64,000 nucleotides of DNA from Cenococcum geophilum 1.58. Taxonomy: Eukaryota > Ascomycota > Dothideomycetes > Gloniales > Gloniaceae. The stretch is taken from contig KV748188.1 of assembly GCA_001692895.1 (NCBI GenBank), positions 1,798,001 through 1,862,000 on the forward strand, read 5' to 3'. Position 1 is the first letter of the stretch. Each line of letters starts with the position of its first letter. The notes below the pieces were generated by a model. The model was given only the letters and a program-made list of their open reading frames with translations. It made no database searches and was not told the origin of the DNA. This document shows positions 1 through 11,943 of this stretch, one piece after another. A program made the position numbers and the translations under genes.

Positions 1-260
1 GCCCATGGCAACTCACATTCCTTCTTCGCGTCAGCAATATACCATCAACTTGTCTTTACAAGGCGCTCTACTCGTTTACTGTTTTTATACGCCTCTTTCA
101 GCTTCACTTTACCTCTGTTCTAAACCCTACAGCCTATGACTTGCCAACCTCCCAATCACACAGGTCATCCGGATACGCGTTTTGTGATAAATATCACCAG
201 GCTCTTTAGTATTTGAGTGGTTCCTTCCCTAATACTGTTTAGAGATTGCTCTCATAAATT

Positions 261-3200
261 ATGGCTGAGATCTATGACCAGGGAGAGTCTTCGCCATCTC
301 ACGGTATTTAGAACAATGAAGACGTCAACGAAGCGCTCGTAACTAACCCACGCATGATTTTTCTAGCTGTGCATGATTCCTCGCCATCCATCGATGCTGT
401 TTTAGTGTCTCCAACTGACAGTAGATATTGGCATCAAACAACAAATGGTATCCGCAGCCTTCATTATGTGAAACCTTCAGATCTCACATTCCCGAAGTCC
501 CAGTATGATGGCTGGAAACCACCGCTTCCGCCCAGTACAGAAAATCTAGCGATTGAAGATCTCAAGGTTTGTTCGCATCCTTTTGTATCGCTAAGGTGCT
601 AACAAAATTTAGACAGGGTGGGCCCAAGACCATGCCTCTTTACCTGAAGGCCAGAAAAGCACAAACCAGCATGAAGAAAACGCCACCTTCTACCTGGAAA
701 ACTTCAAGATTTATAGACCGTATATGGGCCGAATTTGGGACTTCGAGCTAGAACCGCTGAATCTGCTCAGCACAAAAGCAGGAGTCAGCGAACTTCTTTT
801 TGACGGTGTACTCACGCTGGGTAGTGTTCAAAGATATGTCCAGGGAGTTCCTTTCAAAATTCTTAGTATTGAAGGTTATGGAGATCGCGGTCTCCATACT
901 GTTGCAAGGAATATTTATATTCAATCATTGGCTGGAGAACCATCCGATATCTGGTATCGTCTTGGTACACCAGCGGAAGAATATCAACGGTACCACGACT
1001 ACTTCCTATGGCTGGCCGATTTTTCGAAGCATTTTGTGGATTATCTCATCGATCATTCCGATGTTGTACTGGAGGACTTTCGGACCAAATTTCACACTTG
1101 GATCATGGACCACCACTCTGACGACTTGGCTTTCTTGCAATGGTTCACAAAATATGGGCACACGGACTTCAGAGTGGCAGTCTCTGCCAACGTTGAATTT
1201 CTCTATAATGAGAGCTTCGGTGTTAATGATGACTTCTATAACGAGCCCATATGGGACGAGTGCGCGCCTTGGAGACTTTCGGCTATCAAAGAGCAGCAGG
1301 TGTTGACAGAAAAAACCATTGCCACACCACATGTCTATGAATGCTTCAAGCNCATGTACTTTGGGAAACAGCTTGAGATGCAATCGCCAATTGAGAAGGT
1401 TGCCATTCGGCAGCAGGAACGACAAGCCTCGCTCCGATTTATACCAGGCGCTGGAAGACCTTCACCTCCGCTCACTACCATCGCTCAAAATGGCAAAATG
1501 AAATACATTGGTCAGACCAGCAGTAACGCTCTTGCAGAGCCTTCCATAGGCGATGTTGTGGGGGTGGAGAAAGATAAACGGACGAAATGGAACAAATCCA
1601 CCGATATATGGCTAGCCTACGTCCAAAGGACACATCGCAACCGACAAGGCGAACTTCTTTTGGGTGTAATATGGCTTTATCGGCCGACGGATACAACTAT
1701 TTCCACTATGACCTATCCGATCCAGAACGAACTTTTTCTTTCGGACCATTGCAATTGCAAATATGGAGAGCCAGCAATCAAAGCCTCGGAGGTTATTTGT
1801 CGGCCCGCCGTAGAATGGTTTCCAAAGAGTCTTGACACTCAGAAGTATTTCGTTAGACAAAAATATGAGACTGAGAGCAATGCATTCGTTTCTCTCAAAG
1901 AGTCGGATAAAACGTGCAGCTGCTGCAAGCCACGCAAATCACCCTTTGACAGGGCCGTGGAAGAGTGCAAGCCAGGAGACTGTGTATACATATTCGAAGG
2001 TGCAAGAAAGTCGACTTCGGGAAAGGGTATCCTGGAACCAGTGGTGATTGTGGGCTTTGTTCCAGAAAGACAAGAGGTCACAGTTCGTGGTCTCTTACGC
2101 CGTGCTCGTGATTGTGCTGATCTAGATGCCTCGAATGCGTACCGTAGCCGGAGAGATACCCGCCCCAACGAGTTGGTTTGGACTGATCAAATATTCAATG
2201 TACGCGCGGATTTAATCGAACGAAAATGCCATATACGATTCTATACTGCCGATGACGTTGGAGAAAAGAGAATACCCGCACCATACAACCGGGATGGGGC
2301 CGTAGACTGCTTCTATATTTGCTGTAGATTGGTAACAACCCGGGGAAAGGAACAGATTCGAGCTTTGAAAGCTCCATTTCCACTAATTAATGAGGGGTTC
2401 GATCCTCACTATCCTGAAAGACTACCCATGAATGGCCTTGGTATGTTTAGTGGGGGCGGTAACTTCGATCGAGGACTAGAGGAATGCGGTGCGGTCAAAT
2501 TTTGTACGGCAGTGGATATTTCCAAAGTTGCTGCCCATACTTGGCTGGCTAATTCCCGAAACTCGACTGCTTCAGCTCAGATTTACTTAGGATCCGTGGA
2601 TGATTATGCGAGGAACTTACTTAATGGTTCTGAGATGGTAAATATTGCAAGGATCGGCCACATTAACTTTATTTCTGCTGGGAGTCCGTGCCCTGGATTT
2701 TCTCCCCTTCAAAATGATAAAAGGAGCGAACAATCTCTAAGGAACGCGTCTCACGTTACTTCCTTTGCCTCGTTTGTGGATTTGTACCGACCTAAGTACG
2801 CTATCCTCGAGAACGTTGTGCATATGGCTTATAAGATAGAAGGCCTTGAAGAGGAGAAAGTTTGTTCACAGTTGATTGGCTGCCTTGTAGCTATGGGCTA
2901 CCAGGTACAGCAATTTCTGATCGACGGATGGTCGTATGGAAGTTCACAGAAACGCTCACGATTGTTCGTTTCCATCGCAGCGCCAGGGCTCGTTCCGCTG
3001 AAACCACCGCCACTGACTCATTCTCATCCATCGAGAACGCCAAATAGAAGTCTTGGGAAACTACCAAATGGCGAGTGCTTTGGCGAGCGGCAGTTCGATG
3101 TCACTACCCCATTCAACTTCGTCAGTGCTAAAGAATCGACGAAGGATCTACCAGCGATTGGTGATTCCCGCGTCCAGGGCTGCATTCAATTTCCAGACCA

Positions 3201-4191
3201 TCGGAATCTCCGAGCCCTGAAGTCCTTCGAACGATCTCTCATCACACTAATTCCTATACGCCCTACAAAACAAACGTTTATGGATGCCTGTCGTAGCAAC
3301 ATTATGCCGGAACCGTTTATTCAAGCTCGGAATAAATGGAGCAAGCACCAGGGTCGTCCGAAATCTATGGCCTGGAGTAGAATTGATCCACTGAATCTCT
3401 TTGCTACCGTAACTACCAGGTGTAATCCGCAAGATGCGTTTTGTGGTCGAGTTCTTCATTGGGAAGAGCACCGGGTGATGACCATTCAGGAAGCTCGGCG
3501 TGCTCAAGGAATCCTAGATGATGAAGTAATATTGGGTACGTTAGATGACAAATGGAAGATCATTGGAAATGGCGTCGATCGTCACGCTGCGCTTGCGCTG
3601 GGAATGTCCTTGAAAGAGGCATGGCTCTCAAATCCAGCCAATATCTCTTTCAACCCTCTGAGAGCTGGTATAATGTCCTATACCACATTTGAGAGTAGTA
3701 ATTCGGGCTCGATGCTTATTAATGGACTAAAGAAGGTTGCAGGTGTAGCTTCAAGGCTCATGGGAGGGATGGATTTGGCGAAGAAGTCTGGAGATGGAAT
3801 ACAGGTAACCGAGTCTGTCTCCATTAGAAAGGATCGGGTATTTCGAAGAACACGAACATCCGAGGAGACCTTGGATACTCTCAGTATCTTTCCTAAGACA
3901 ACAGCACGACTTCCGACAAATCAAAAAACTAAATCTAAGTTTCATCAGGCTTTGGCTCCGGCGACTGCGTCCATCACCCTGGCTTCTCATCAACGCAGTC
4001 GAGAGAAAGGAGTAGTGAGTCAAACGCCTTACCTTCCTCGCAAGCATGCGCGAAGCACAAGCCCTGAACTAGATCATGCCGTTGAACGAAAGAAAACACG
4101 CCGCACTGGCCACATGGCGGGTTTTATTCCCTCTGATTGGAGTAAAGTCCCCGAACGGATGATTCGTCAAGAAAGGCAACCATTACCATGA
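261..4191 (+). CDS. dim-2: DIM-2-type cytosine-5 DNA methyltransferase
   Basis: Predicted nuclear enzyme that transfers a methyl group from S-adenosylmethionine to cytosine; DIM-2 proteins methylate RIP-mutated repeats in filamentous ascomycetes. Exons 261-303, 367-566 and 613-4191 give 1273 aa. The 43-nt first exon joins the second in frame through an intron with a clear branch site (actaac) and a ttctag acceptor. An N-terminal targeting-like region is followed by two BAH-like domains (about residues 370-480 and 530-640) and the methyltransferase domain. Motif I (GLGMFSGGGNFDRG, about 688), motif IV with the catalytic Cys (GSPCPGFS, about 770), ENV (about 815), QKRSR and a C-terminal IGNGVDRHAA motif X are all present, so it should be active. 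The Arg/Lys-rich tail ends inside the first unit of a tandem array. Base 1351 is ambiguous. Dnmt1-like or RID proteins are alternatives; two BAH domains favour DIM-2. Confidence 0.93.
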
Positions 4192-4394
4192 ACCTATTAG
4201 TAATACTACGCGATTTTTCGGTGGCCGATGGCGAAGACCATGAACCTATTAGTAATACTACGCGATTTTTCGGTGGCCGATGGCGAAGACCATGAACCTA
4301 TTAGTAATACTACGCGATTTTTCGGTGGCCGATGGCGAAGACCATGAACCTATTAGTAATACTACGCGATTTTTCGGTGGCCGATGGCGAAGAC
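4186..4394. repeat. Perfect 52-bp tandem array at the end of dim-2
   Basis: Four consecutive copies of a 52-bp unit lie head to tail with no visible mismatch; one contains CCATGAACCTATTAG. The methyltransferase stop codon (4189-4191) sits in the first unit and the rest lies in the presumed 3' UTR. The unit is not a multiple of three, so copy-number change would leave the protein end unaffected. Perfect identity suggests recent expansion, or an assembly artefact. Confidence 0.95.
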
Positions 4395-5137
4395 AACGAG
4401 AACACAAGAGCAGAAGCACGCCTTATGGTATTGGCTAGTTTTGGTCTACTAGAAGATTATTAGATCAAGAAAATCGCTAGGGTCATAGGTTTGCGCTTTT
4501 GGGCGTGTTGCACGCAATTTGTTTGTCATTGTACCTTCTCGATTCCTTTCCTGCAGCGCACTGGTTGAATACGAAACAGCATCTAGGGTCGGCCCTTTGT
4601 AGAAAGCGGAATTAAGTTTTACCCTCAACATCCACAGAATTTGAGTACACTAACAAGCCCCGAATGATGGATATTCACGCTACCCAAATCACGCGTAGAT
4701 TGTATTAGAAGGGAAAAGACGCGGCTATGGTTGCTAGAATCATCCTGACGCCAGTATAGTACCTTTTTGTAGAGAACGAATAGAGGTTCTTTGGATAAGG
4801 CGGTAATAGGGGAATGCAATCTTGATCAATTAGCATTCCGTTTCCATTTCTCACTCGACCGGGAGTGGCAGCTGTTCAGCGAAAACAGACCTATGAGTTC
4901 TGCCAAGATTGGTAAGCTTCCAGCCACATTTTCTAGCTTGCTTAGCAAACGGGCCGAAACCTCGACTCCTCCCGATGTATGACGCAGCCAGTTCTCTAAT
5001 TCTTCACTGCAGAAGCGATATATTGCCATGCGATCAGGGTTTACGGATTGTTTGTCATACCATAGCCTCATAAGTAGTCCCTAGTAATACAATACATGTC
5101 CGAACGACGTTATCTGCCAAGCACTCGAACCGCCCGT
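4395..5137. other. Intergenic, no gene recognised
   Basis: Stretch between the methyltransferase 3' array and the CON-6-like gene. The minus strand has an 81-codon open frame (4826-5071) and a 64-codon one (4625-4819) with fairly coding-like composition. I recognise no family and see no splice sites joining them. It may hold a decayed gene. Confidence 0.4.
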
Positions 5138-5658
5138 CTACATTTTGTCAAGTCTGTCCTGCGCATTCTGGCGTGCCTCATCGCTGATACATGTCTAAGG
5201 GTTGTTTATAGTTTTGTTGCTAATGGATTAACATCATGAAAATAGTTCAACATCGATGGAAGAATCAAGGAGATACTCACGCTTTCAAGTCCACCAGCAA
5301 CATTACCAGGATTCCTTGGCTCCTCTTCCTTTCCGTAGAAGGCATCCTCACCGCCGAGCTTCTCGAGCATCTCCTTCGGATGTTGCTTTGATGCGTTGCT
5401 CGTGTCTGTACTCATCATGTTTGCTTGCATGCGGACAATGAAATTATTAGGTCACGAATATAAGCGACCTTGGCAAAGGACCCTACCGTGTTAAGGGATA
5501 AAGATGAGGCTGGAAATGGTAATATATCGTGCTGTGAATTCACTTGGATTTCTAAGATAAGCCCGATGGCCCTGAGCCGAATTGGAGATGTTCTTAGCAG
5601 TTTCGTTGATGTTCTGCATGGTCTTAGAACAACCTGCGGCGTTCTGTTGGTGAGACAT
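5138..5658 (-). CDS. CON-6-like conidiation/stress protein
   Basis: Small hydrophilic protein of the conidiation-specific protein 6 family, whose members are abundant in asexual spores and built from repeats with an NPN-(T/V)-S-x-x-A-(K/R)-Q core. Exons 5658-5544, 5405-5281 and 5194-5138 give 98 aa. Exon 1 encodes MSHQQNAAGCSKTMQN and runs to the first NP; exon 2 completes it as NPNTSNASKQHPKEML and adds LGGEDAFYG and NPGNVAGGLES; exon 3 encodes ISDEARQNAQDRLDKM. Introns are 138 and 86 nt. Odd point: the second repeat would normally read through an NNPN-type segment, but here that segment (ACTATAAACAACCCT) is followed by TAG. The model therefore uses that TAG as the splice acceptor, so the second repeat lacks its front part. 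The molecular role of the family is unclear. Confidence 0.72.
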
Positions 5659-6651
5659 TATTGTAGTGATCTGGTGTGAGACGGTGATGCTTAAAAGTAC
5701 CGTGATTTGGTTGAAATATTGAATATGATTTTTCAACTATTGATCATACTCCGATAAAATGACATCCTGAACCTTTATATACACTCCTATCTCCACAAAA
5801 GCGAAAGTCTACTATGTTATATTTATCCTTTGCACTAGCTGCTCGGAATGCTACAAACGTCCCAAATAACGGTCTAAGAATTTCTATGACGCCACAACAA
5901 CCATTGTCTGGGGTAAGAAACCTGGCAATGCCGGGAAATTAGAGTTCTGGGACGGGAGCGAGTATCGGTCGGGTTATCAACTCATAGGGCTGAAGAATGG
6001 CCGAGGCGCGATCCTCCAGGGGTTCCTTTTTTAGGTACCAAACCCCTTTAGAACCGATTTTAGGACACAGATCTCCATTCAGAGGGAGCTAAAAGGCCTT
6101 GATTCATCATCAACTGGCGCTATATTATTCACAAGACCTAGCTTAGTTCACCGCAGTTGAAAACCCATAGATGCACAAGGCCCCAGCAAACAAATCTAAA
6201 TAGGTAGCAACAAATATCATCGGTCAAATAGCTCGTTGTGCCACAAGTGGATATGAAGGAAGCATCACTAACATGCCTTACCAAAATACCAGAAAACAAA
6301 TCGACGAAAACAAACACCTTGGGCGCCCTCATACCATTTGCCGGGTTGCTACAAAGCCAAAAATCCAAATCCAAAGCCAAAAATACCGGACACATGCAGA
6401 CCCTTTAACCATGCGAGAGGTTCAAGAGAGGTGAATGTAATTGGGTGGGCATAAGCCCCGCTGCTAGTAAGAAGCAAACTCTGCTAAATATAAATCTTTC
6501 AACATAACAGGTGAACAATCATGTTCATAACCCCATGTCTCATGAAAGACATTTTGTTCTTAAATACAAGATTTTCTGCCGTGGTTGGAATCATGAAAGG
6601 GGAACATTGAATTCCCAGTTACCTGTATGAAGATATGAGATAAGCATATTA
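5659..6651. other. Intergenic, no gene recognised
   Basis: Upstream region of the CON-6-like gene and 3' flank of the RBR ligase gene. It includes an 85-codon minus-strand open frame (6138-6395) without recognisable domains or splice context. I see no RNA gene or repeat. Confidence 0.5.
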
Positions 6652-8316
6652 CTAGTGAGTAAGTTGAAACGAGGTATCCCCACCAGTCTTCAGATTCTCA
6701 GCCGTGTCATTTAAAAGGATAATCCTTCGTTTGTTGCAATATGAGGTCTTGTCCATCATATCCACCTTTAGTTTCTCGAGTTGTTCAATGGGCTTCTCGA
6801 ACATCTCGCTTAGGTTCTCAACTGCCATCTCAAGGTCCTTCTGGTTATCTTCAAAAATTTCAGTCAGGTTGTTTCGGGCAAGGTAGTAAGCGAAGGAATA
6901 GGTCCATTTGAGGGTTTGGCGGCATTGCTGCAGGGCTTGCGATGCCGAGTCCAAGAACTGCACCTCAATCCAGGACATGCCGGTAGACATCTGTAGTTGC
7001 GTCATTTTCTTCTCTGTCTTGAGATAAATGTCCTTGTCGAGCTTTGCAGACTGTTCGTGGTTGGCGTAGCGGTTGTAGTAGTGAAGATATCGTTCCAATG
7101 ACTGGCGAGATTTTGCTTGGGCATCCCTAGCCTCCGAGCCACTTCTCTCCTCGAACCTGTTGCAGTTATACCAACTTGTGCCATGCTCCGACCAAACTCC
7201 CATGCACATCCAACAAAATTCATGACGACACTTGCGGCATGTCATATGGTTACACCCACCATTCTTCTCAATCGTTGAATGACATTTGGGACATTCCTTG
7301 GTATTCGCCGATATCCAGTTCGCGGTCTCCGAGTCGTCTTCACATTTCTTGAGCCATTTTTTGACCAGTGAACAGGGGGCCGGCTGGTGGTCGTTTAGTG
7401 AGCAGCCAAAGCAGAAAAAATGTCCACAATCGCAGTGCACAGTCGGTACAATTTTCGAGAGCTCTCTATCTTTTATTTCACATTCCACTGTATAGACGCA
7501 GTTGGGTGCCGGACACCATCGTAGGTTGTCTTTGTCGTCGACGTACGTTCGGGTAAGAAGCACTTGATACCTGAAATGAGTTAGGAACGACAGCACCGTC
7601 ACTTATTAGAGATTGGTGACATACCTGTCTTTAAGATTATCCGATACTAATAAATCGAGAGACTTTGAATCAACTATCTTGTTGCAGCCGTTCCCTGGGC
7701 ACCTAATCCGCGCAGCCTCTCCTTCGTCTTTGATCTTTGTCGCCAAGTAATGCTTGTAACAATCCACGCAAAACCGATGGCCGCATTTCATGGCAAATGT
7801 ATCCAGCCCGGGTTTATCCTCGCAACAGATGTCACATACAAAGCCTTTCACCTTCTCGATTTTCGGTGGTTCCGAAGTACTCTCACCGAGTCCAGCACTT
7901 TCCAGCACCTCTTCCATCTTGTCCATGTAGGATTCGATCAAACGTTCCTTGTTCCATCGTGCGTGCCTAAGCAGGATAGCGGCCGCTTCTGCAGGTTGAC
8001 CAAGGATGTTGGAGACCTCTTTGATCTGTTTATCCTGGTGTGACTGTATCTGCTCCGGTCCGTAGACAGTGAAGTCGACTTCGTAGGCTTGTCTTCCGGA
8101 TTTGATATCCTTATCCTGTGACTCAAAGCCAATGTCGTTCTCATCGATGTCGATATCCGAGTCTAGCCACAGAGACAAGTTAGCACATGGCTGGCTAGCC
8201 AACACACTCAGGCACTCACCATCATCACCCTCGTCTAAGCTGAGGTCACTGTCTTGATCCTCCATAAACTCATCCTCACTGCCCTGTGAGCTGTTGTATT
8301 CATCCTCGGAATCCAT
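6652..8316 (-). CDS. Ariadne/HEL1-type RBR E3 ubiquitin ligase
   Basis: RING-between-RING ligases take ubiquitin from an E2 onto a catalytic Cys in RING2 and pass it to substrate. Exons 8316-8220, 8162-7625 and 7570-6652 give 517 aa; the introns (57 and 54 nt) have consensus ends and branch sites. An acidic N-terminus (MDSEDEYNSS, many Asp/Glu) precedes a UBA-like segment. RING1 starts at CDICCEDKPG and holds MKCGHRFCVDC. An IBR follows (CPAPNC, CDCGHFFCFGC), then RING2 with GGCNHMTC, whose Cys matches the Ariadne catalytic residue, and a long helical C-terminus like the auto-inhibitory Ariadne domain. Length fits the family (about 500-560 aa). The frame stays open for 50 codons upstream of the chosen Met back to a good splice acceptor, so the N-terminus may be longer. 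A MITE-like element lies 410 bp upstream. Confidence 0.92.
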
Positions 8317-8466
8317 AGATGTAGATGCTAGAGTCAGCGGCGTTGCCGGCAGAGTAGCTCCGGCGAGGTTTCCGAAATCAATTTTCTTTCTTGGACCGTT
8401 GGTGAATTGTGGTGCCTCGAGCAGGTCCGATGCTTTGCGTTTCTTGGTTATAGGAGGCGTGGTGAC
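8317..8466 (-). other. In-frame open extension upstream of the RBR ligase start
   Basis: Fifty codons, open and in frame with the ligase Met, read like protein with basic NLS-like clusters (TKKRKASDLLE, GPRKKIDFGN). They begin right after a CTCTCTAG acceptor-like sequence. No ATG occurs on this strand between the acceptor and the foldback element at 8726. It could be 5' UTR, or an exon whose first exon was separated or lost. Confidence 0.4.
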
Positions 8467-8725
8467 CTAGAGAGAGCCGAGCCTCGCCGTTATGACGAGA
8501 CCAGGCTACAAAGTTGCAGGGAGAGGAGGGGTGTGCCCGGAACACGCGAGCAAGCTGGTGCAGGCAGGCAGTGGAAGCGTGTGGATGAAGGCAGCAGGGC
8601 CAAAATTCAGGAATTTGAAGGCAGATATTGGTCAGCTGAAAGTGTCAGAGGGAGTCAGGCAGAAACACGTCAAGCTGGGTTTTCGTGGGGCTGGACGACT
8701 GGCAAGCAGCCAGGAGCGCAGTTGA

Positions 8726-9300
8726 CGTATGCGTTAATACATTGAATCCTTGGCGCAAAAAATAGAATAAACTCCCAGAATCGGTATTGAGCGATATACT
8801 ATTTACGGCCTTTATAGCCTAATAACTTTATAACCATATACTATATCTATATACTTATATAACGTAAATATAGAGCCTAATAGCGGTATTATTTTTATTA
8901 AAATCCGACTATAGGTAGAAGAAATATTGCTTGTTAAGTCCTAGTTTTAGCATCTTTATGCCCCCTATTATTCTTGCATTAACCTACCTATATATCAAAG
9001 CTAACGATACCTTAAAATACCTTGTTTCTTTAAAAAGAATAAGTTTTATTAAGAATAAGTTCAAATAAGACCCCGATAGGGAACAATATCTCTTCTACCT
9101 ACGGTTAGATTTTAATAAAAATAATACCGCTAGACTTAGCTCGTTAAGCTTTATATTTTACCTTATATAAGTATATAGATATAGTACGTGGTTATAAAGT
9201 TATTAGGCTATAAAGGCTGTACTTGGCATTTTGCTTAACATCGATTCTAGGAGTTTTTTTCCGTTTTTGGCGCCAAGGATTCAATGAATTAACGCATACG
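8726..9300. mobile_element. Foldback/MITE-like element with long terminal inverted repeats
   Basis: The ends are inverted copies: CGTATGCGTTAAT opens the left side and its complement closes the right side. Matching continues inward for about 200 bp on each arm with gaps and substitutions, for example CCTTTATAGCCTAATAAC on both arms. The AT-rich middle has no open frame. The arms differ partly by transitions (ATAT against ACGT; TATAGG against CGTAGG). I see no clear target duplication, so the superfamily is open. It lies between the RBR ligase promoter and the eIF2B-epsilon 3' end. Confidence 0.78.
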
Positions 9301-9573
9301 CTAAAGGGCAGCACGGCCTTGGCGCTCGGTCCGGCAGTTTCCTTATCGGGGAGGGACGAAATGTCCTGCCTAAAGTTAAGTGACTAGCGGGGCAGCGAGC
9401 AGGCTGTGCGAAGCTGACATACACTTTCGTCGCTCCAGATGCGGCGACAGAACTGACTTTGTGACTATCAGATACTAAGACAGTGCATGAATTGTAAGCC
9501 CAGTACGCCACGCGAGAATCTCCCGGAGAATCACTGTTCATTCTGGAACACTATCGAATTCCACTACTCAGAG

Positions 9574-11943
9574 TCATTCAGAATCACTGTCCGCACCCTC
9601 CTCATCATCCTCGTCCTCGTCCTCCTCAGATTGGTTCTCTAGATAATCGATGAATGGCTGTGTCTTCTCCCGGATCTTCTTCATACCATCATCCTCGCTA
9701 GATTTGACATCCGCCCACCACTGCTCGAAAGCCTCTGGCTCGAAGACGTCCATCTCGTAAAGCTTCATTGATGTATGTAACAAAATGCTGTCTCCGCTTT
9801 CCCGATGTACGAGATCCGACTGCATTAGAAGCAAAAAGTCCACCTGATCCACCTTGCTGGACTTACTCTTGTCGAACATAGTGCGTTCGAGAAGTTCCTT
9901 GTGTTGTCCAAATACTTGCGCGACGGCCTGTTTTGCTCCAATGCCGGACTTGATCACCTGAGAAACCCGCTTCATGAACGCGACAACAACAGCCCGCCGA
10001 ACTTGGTGCTCAGAAGCGTTCATGCTCATCCGGAGTGATGTCAACTCGAGTTGGATGTTTGCTGATTCATGACCTTCTGCTAATGAATCGTAGATACTAG
10101 TTGCCGCATCATGATCGAAATTAGCAGCATGCTGGCTGGAGAGGCTATCGACTGAGCCAATAGATACGAAGCTTCCAGCAGCAGACCTGTCGTGGTAAAT
10201 TTCCTGATCTTCCTCAGACTCAGAATTGAGGGTAGATATCGATTCTGTTGACAAGGCAAGATTCGCCATGCTGTAGACTATTCCCTATCAGCGAATTATA
10301 TAAATAGTAGAGATATCTAAACTTACTCAGCCCTCTTGGTGCAAACCCTTCCACCACTTCATCTTCCTCCTGCTCATCCCAGTCCATAAACTCGAAGCCG
10401 TCACCTCCATCACCAACTATGCTAACATCAGGTTCTACCTTGATCAAATCCTCCTCGTTTTTGCGCTTTCGTTTCGCCCTAGTGATTCTACGCGTCCCCT
10501 GTATTGTCATGCCGCTAGCAATTTTAACACCATACGATATGAGCGCACCGGGTTCAATCTTGCAATTCTTCCCCACTGCAGCCTCGGTAGCTATAATGGC
10601 TTGGCGTACTGTTGATCCGTCTCCAATGGTTGCATGGTCCCAAATGTATGCTCCATCAATTGTGACGTTCCGGCCAATGACACAGCCTCTACCAATGATA
10701 CTGTTTGAGATTACACTGCCATCACCGATGCTGCTACCTTGCCCTACGACCGTTCTGCGGTTGATAACGCAAGACCTAGCCAGTATCACGCCCTCCTCTT
10801 TGTATATATTACCTTTTTGTAACCGGTACGATTGACTGATGAGCAGATTGCTGTCTGGACAAAGCGGATATGCCCATCGAGAAACGATATCCTTACTCAC
10901 AGAATCATAAGCATGCAGATTCCGTACCCGCGCGGCGTAGTGCTCGGTAACTATGTGTGTGTGTATGGTTTTGCCATTAAGCTCATAGTCTTTGAGCACG
11001 CTGTGCAGAAAGCCTTTCCTTGGAGCTTGAAAATCGAAATTATCGCTCCAAAGGGCTAAAACATTGGGGGTACAGATGTCGATACCGCAATCAATGAGGT
11101 CTTGCCTAACTTCAATTTCTTGGTGACTTGATAGAAAGCCAGGTTCGACAGAAAGAAATTTCTTTTGTTCCCTGTTAGGCATTTGCTCAAAGTGGAGGCA
11201 TCTATTCTTAGAGGGATCAATGACGAATACCGGACATGTTCCTTGCGCCTTGGTCCTATGCGTTGTACCCGCCTCTCTTAGAACCATTGTCATTATGGCA
11301 TTTTTGTCCGTTGCGCGACGTGCGCGGTGGGCTGTTAGAGCAGGCTCAAGAGGTAGGTTGCTAACCACGTCTCCGTAGACAAGAAGGAAGTCGCTAACTA
11401 AGATGCGCCGACTGTCTAGATCACGCATAGCATCTCCGATGGAATTCGAGGTAGAACGTATGAGCTCCAATTTGGAGAAAGGAGAGGAGAGCGAGTACCA
11501 TTTTGAGCGGCTATTCAATGTCAGCTGGCCCTTAGAAAAATTTATGGGTATAAAATCTCTAGCCCCTTACTGGATATAGTCTTCAACTTGACCTGTATGC
11601 GCTCCGCAGTATACGAATACCTCTTCTACACCGGCGTTTGCTAGAAATTCGAACGTGTATTCAATGAGCGGGGTGTTTGCAAGAGGGAGGAGGCACTAAT
11701 TGGGTTGTCAGCCATCGCTGGGCGGAGCGCATGAGTGCCAGGTGTGATACGTACTCGTGGGCGTTCGAGGGTGAAAGGGTTGAAGCGGGTTTCGAAGGGA
11801 TCTGTGAGGATCTGGAAAGTCAGAACAGGCGTGGACACGTCCGGCTTGCGCATACTCACAACAGCCTGGAGGGGTTCTTCCCGTTCTTCCTCACCAGCCT
11901 TTGGCTTTTCAGCCGCTGCGCCTTTCCTGCTCTTGGGAGCCAT
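9574..11943 (-). CDS. GCD6: Translation initiation factor eIF2B epsilon subunit (GCD6)
   Basis: Catalytic subunit of the eIF2B guanine-nucleotide exchange factor, which reloads eIF2 with GTP in the cytosol. Exons 11943-11860, 11811-11755, 11695-11571, 11510-10327 and 10277-9574 give 717 aa, close to yeast GCD6 (712) and human (721). An Ala/Lys/Glu-rich start is followed by a nucleotidyltransferase-like domain (DPFETRFNPFTLERPR, CLLPLANTPLIEYTFEFL, DFLLVYGDVVSNL), left-handed beta-helix hexapeptide repeats (VVGQGSSIGDGSVISNSI and following), a basic/acidic linker, and a C-terminal W2 HEAT domain (FEQWWADVKS) ending in the acidic tail expected for eIF2 beta binding. All four introns are 48-60 nt. 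Confidence 0.95.

Noticed and set aside
1006-1425. Antisense open frames within dim-2, SKN7, eIF2B-epsilon and the patatin genes
   Set aside because: These are shadows of strongly supported coding exons on the other strand.
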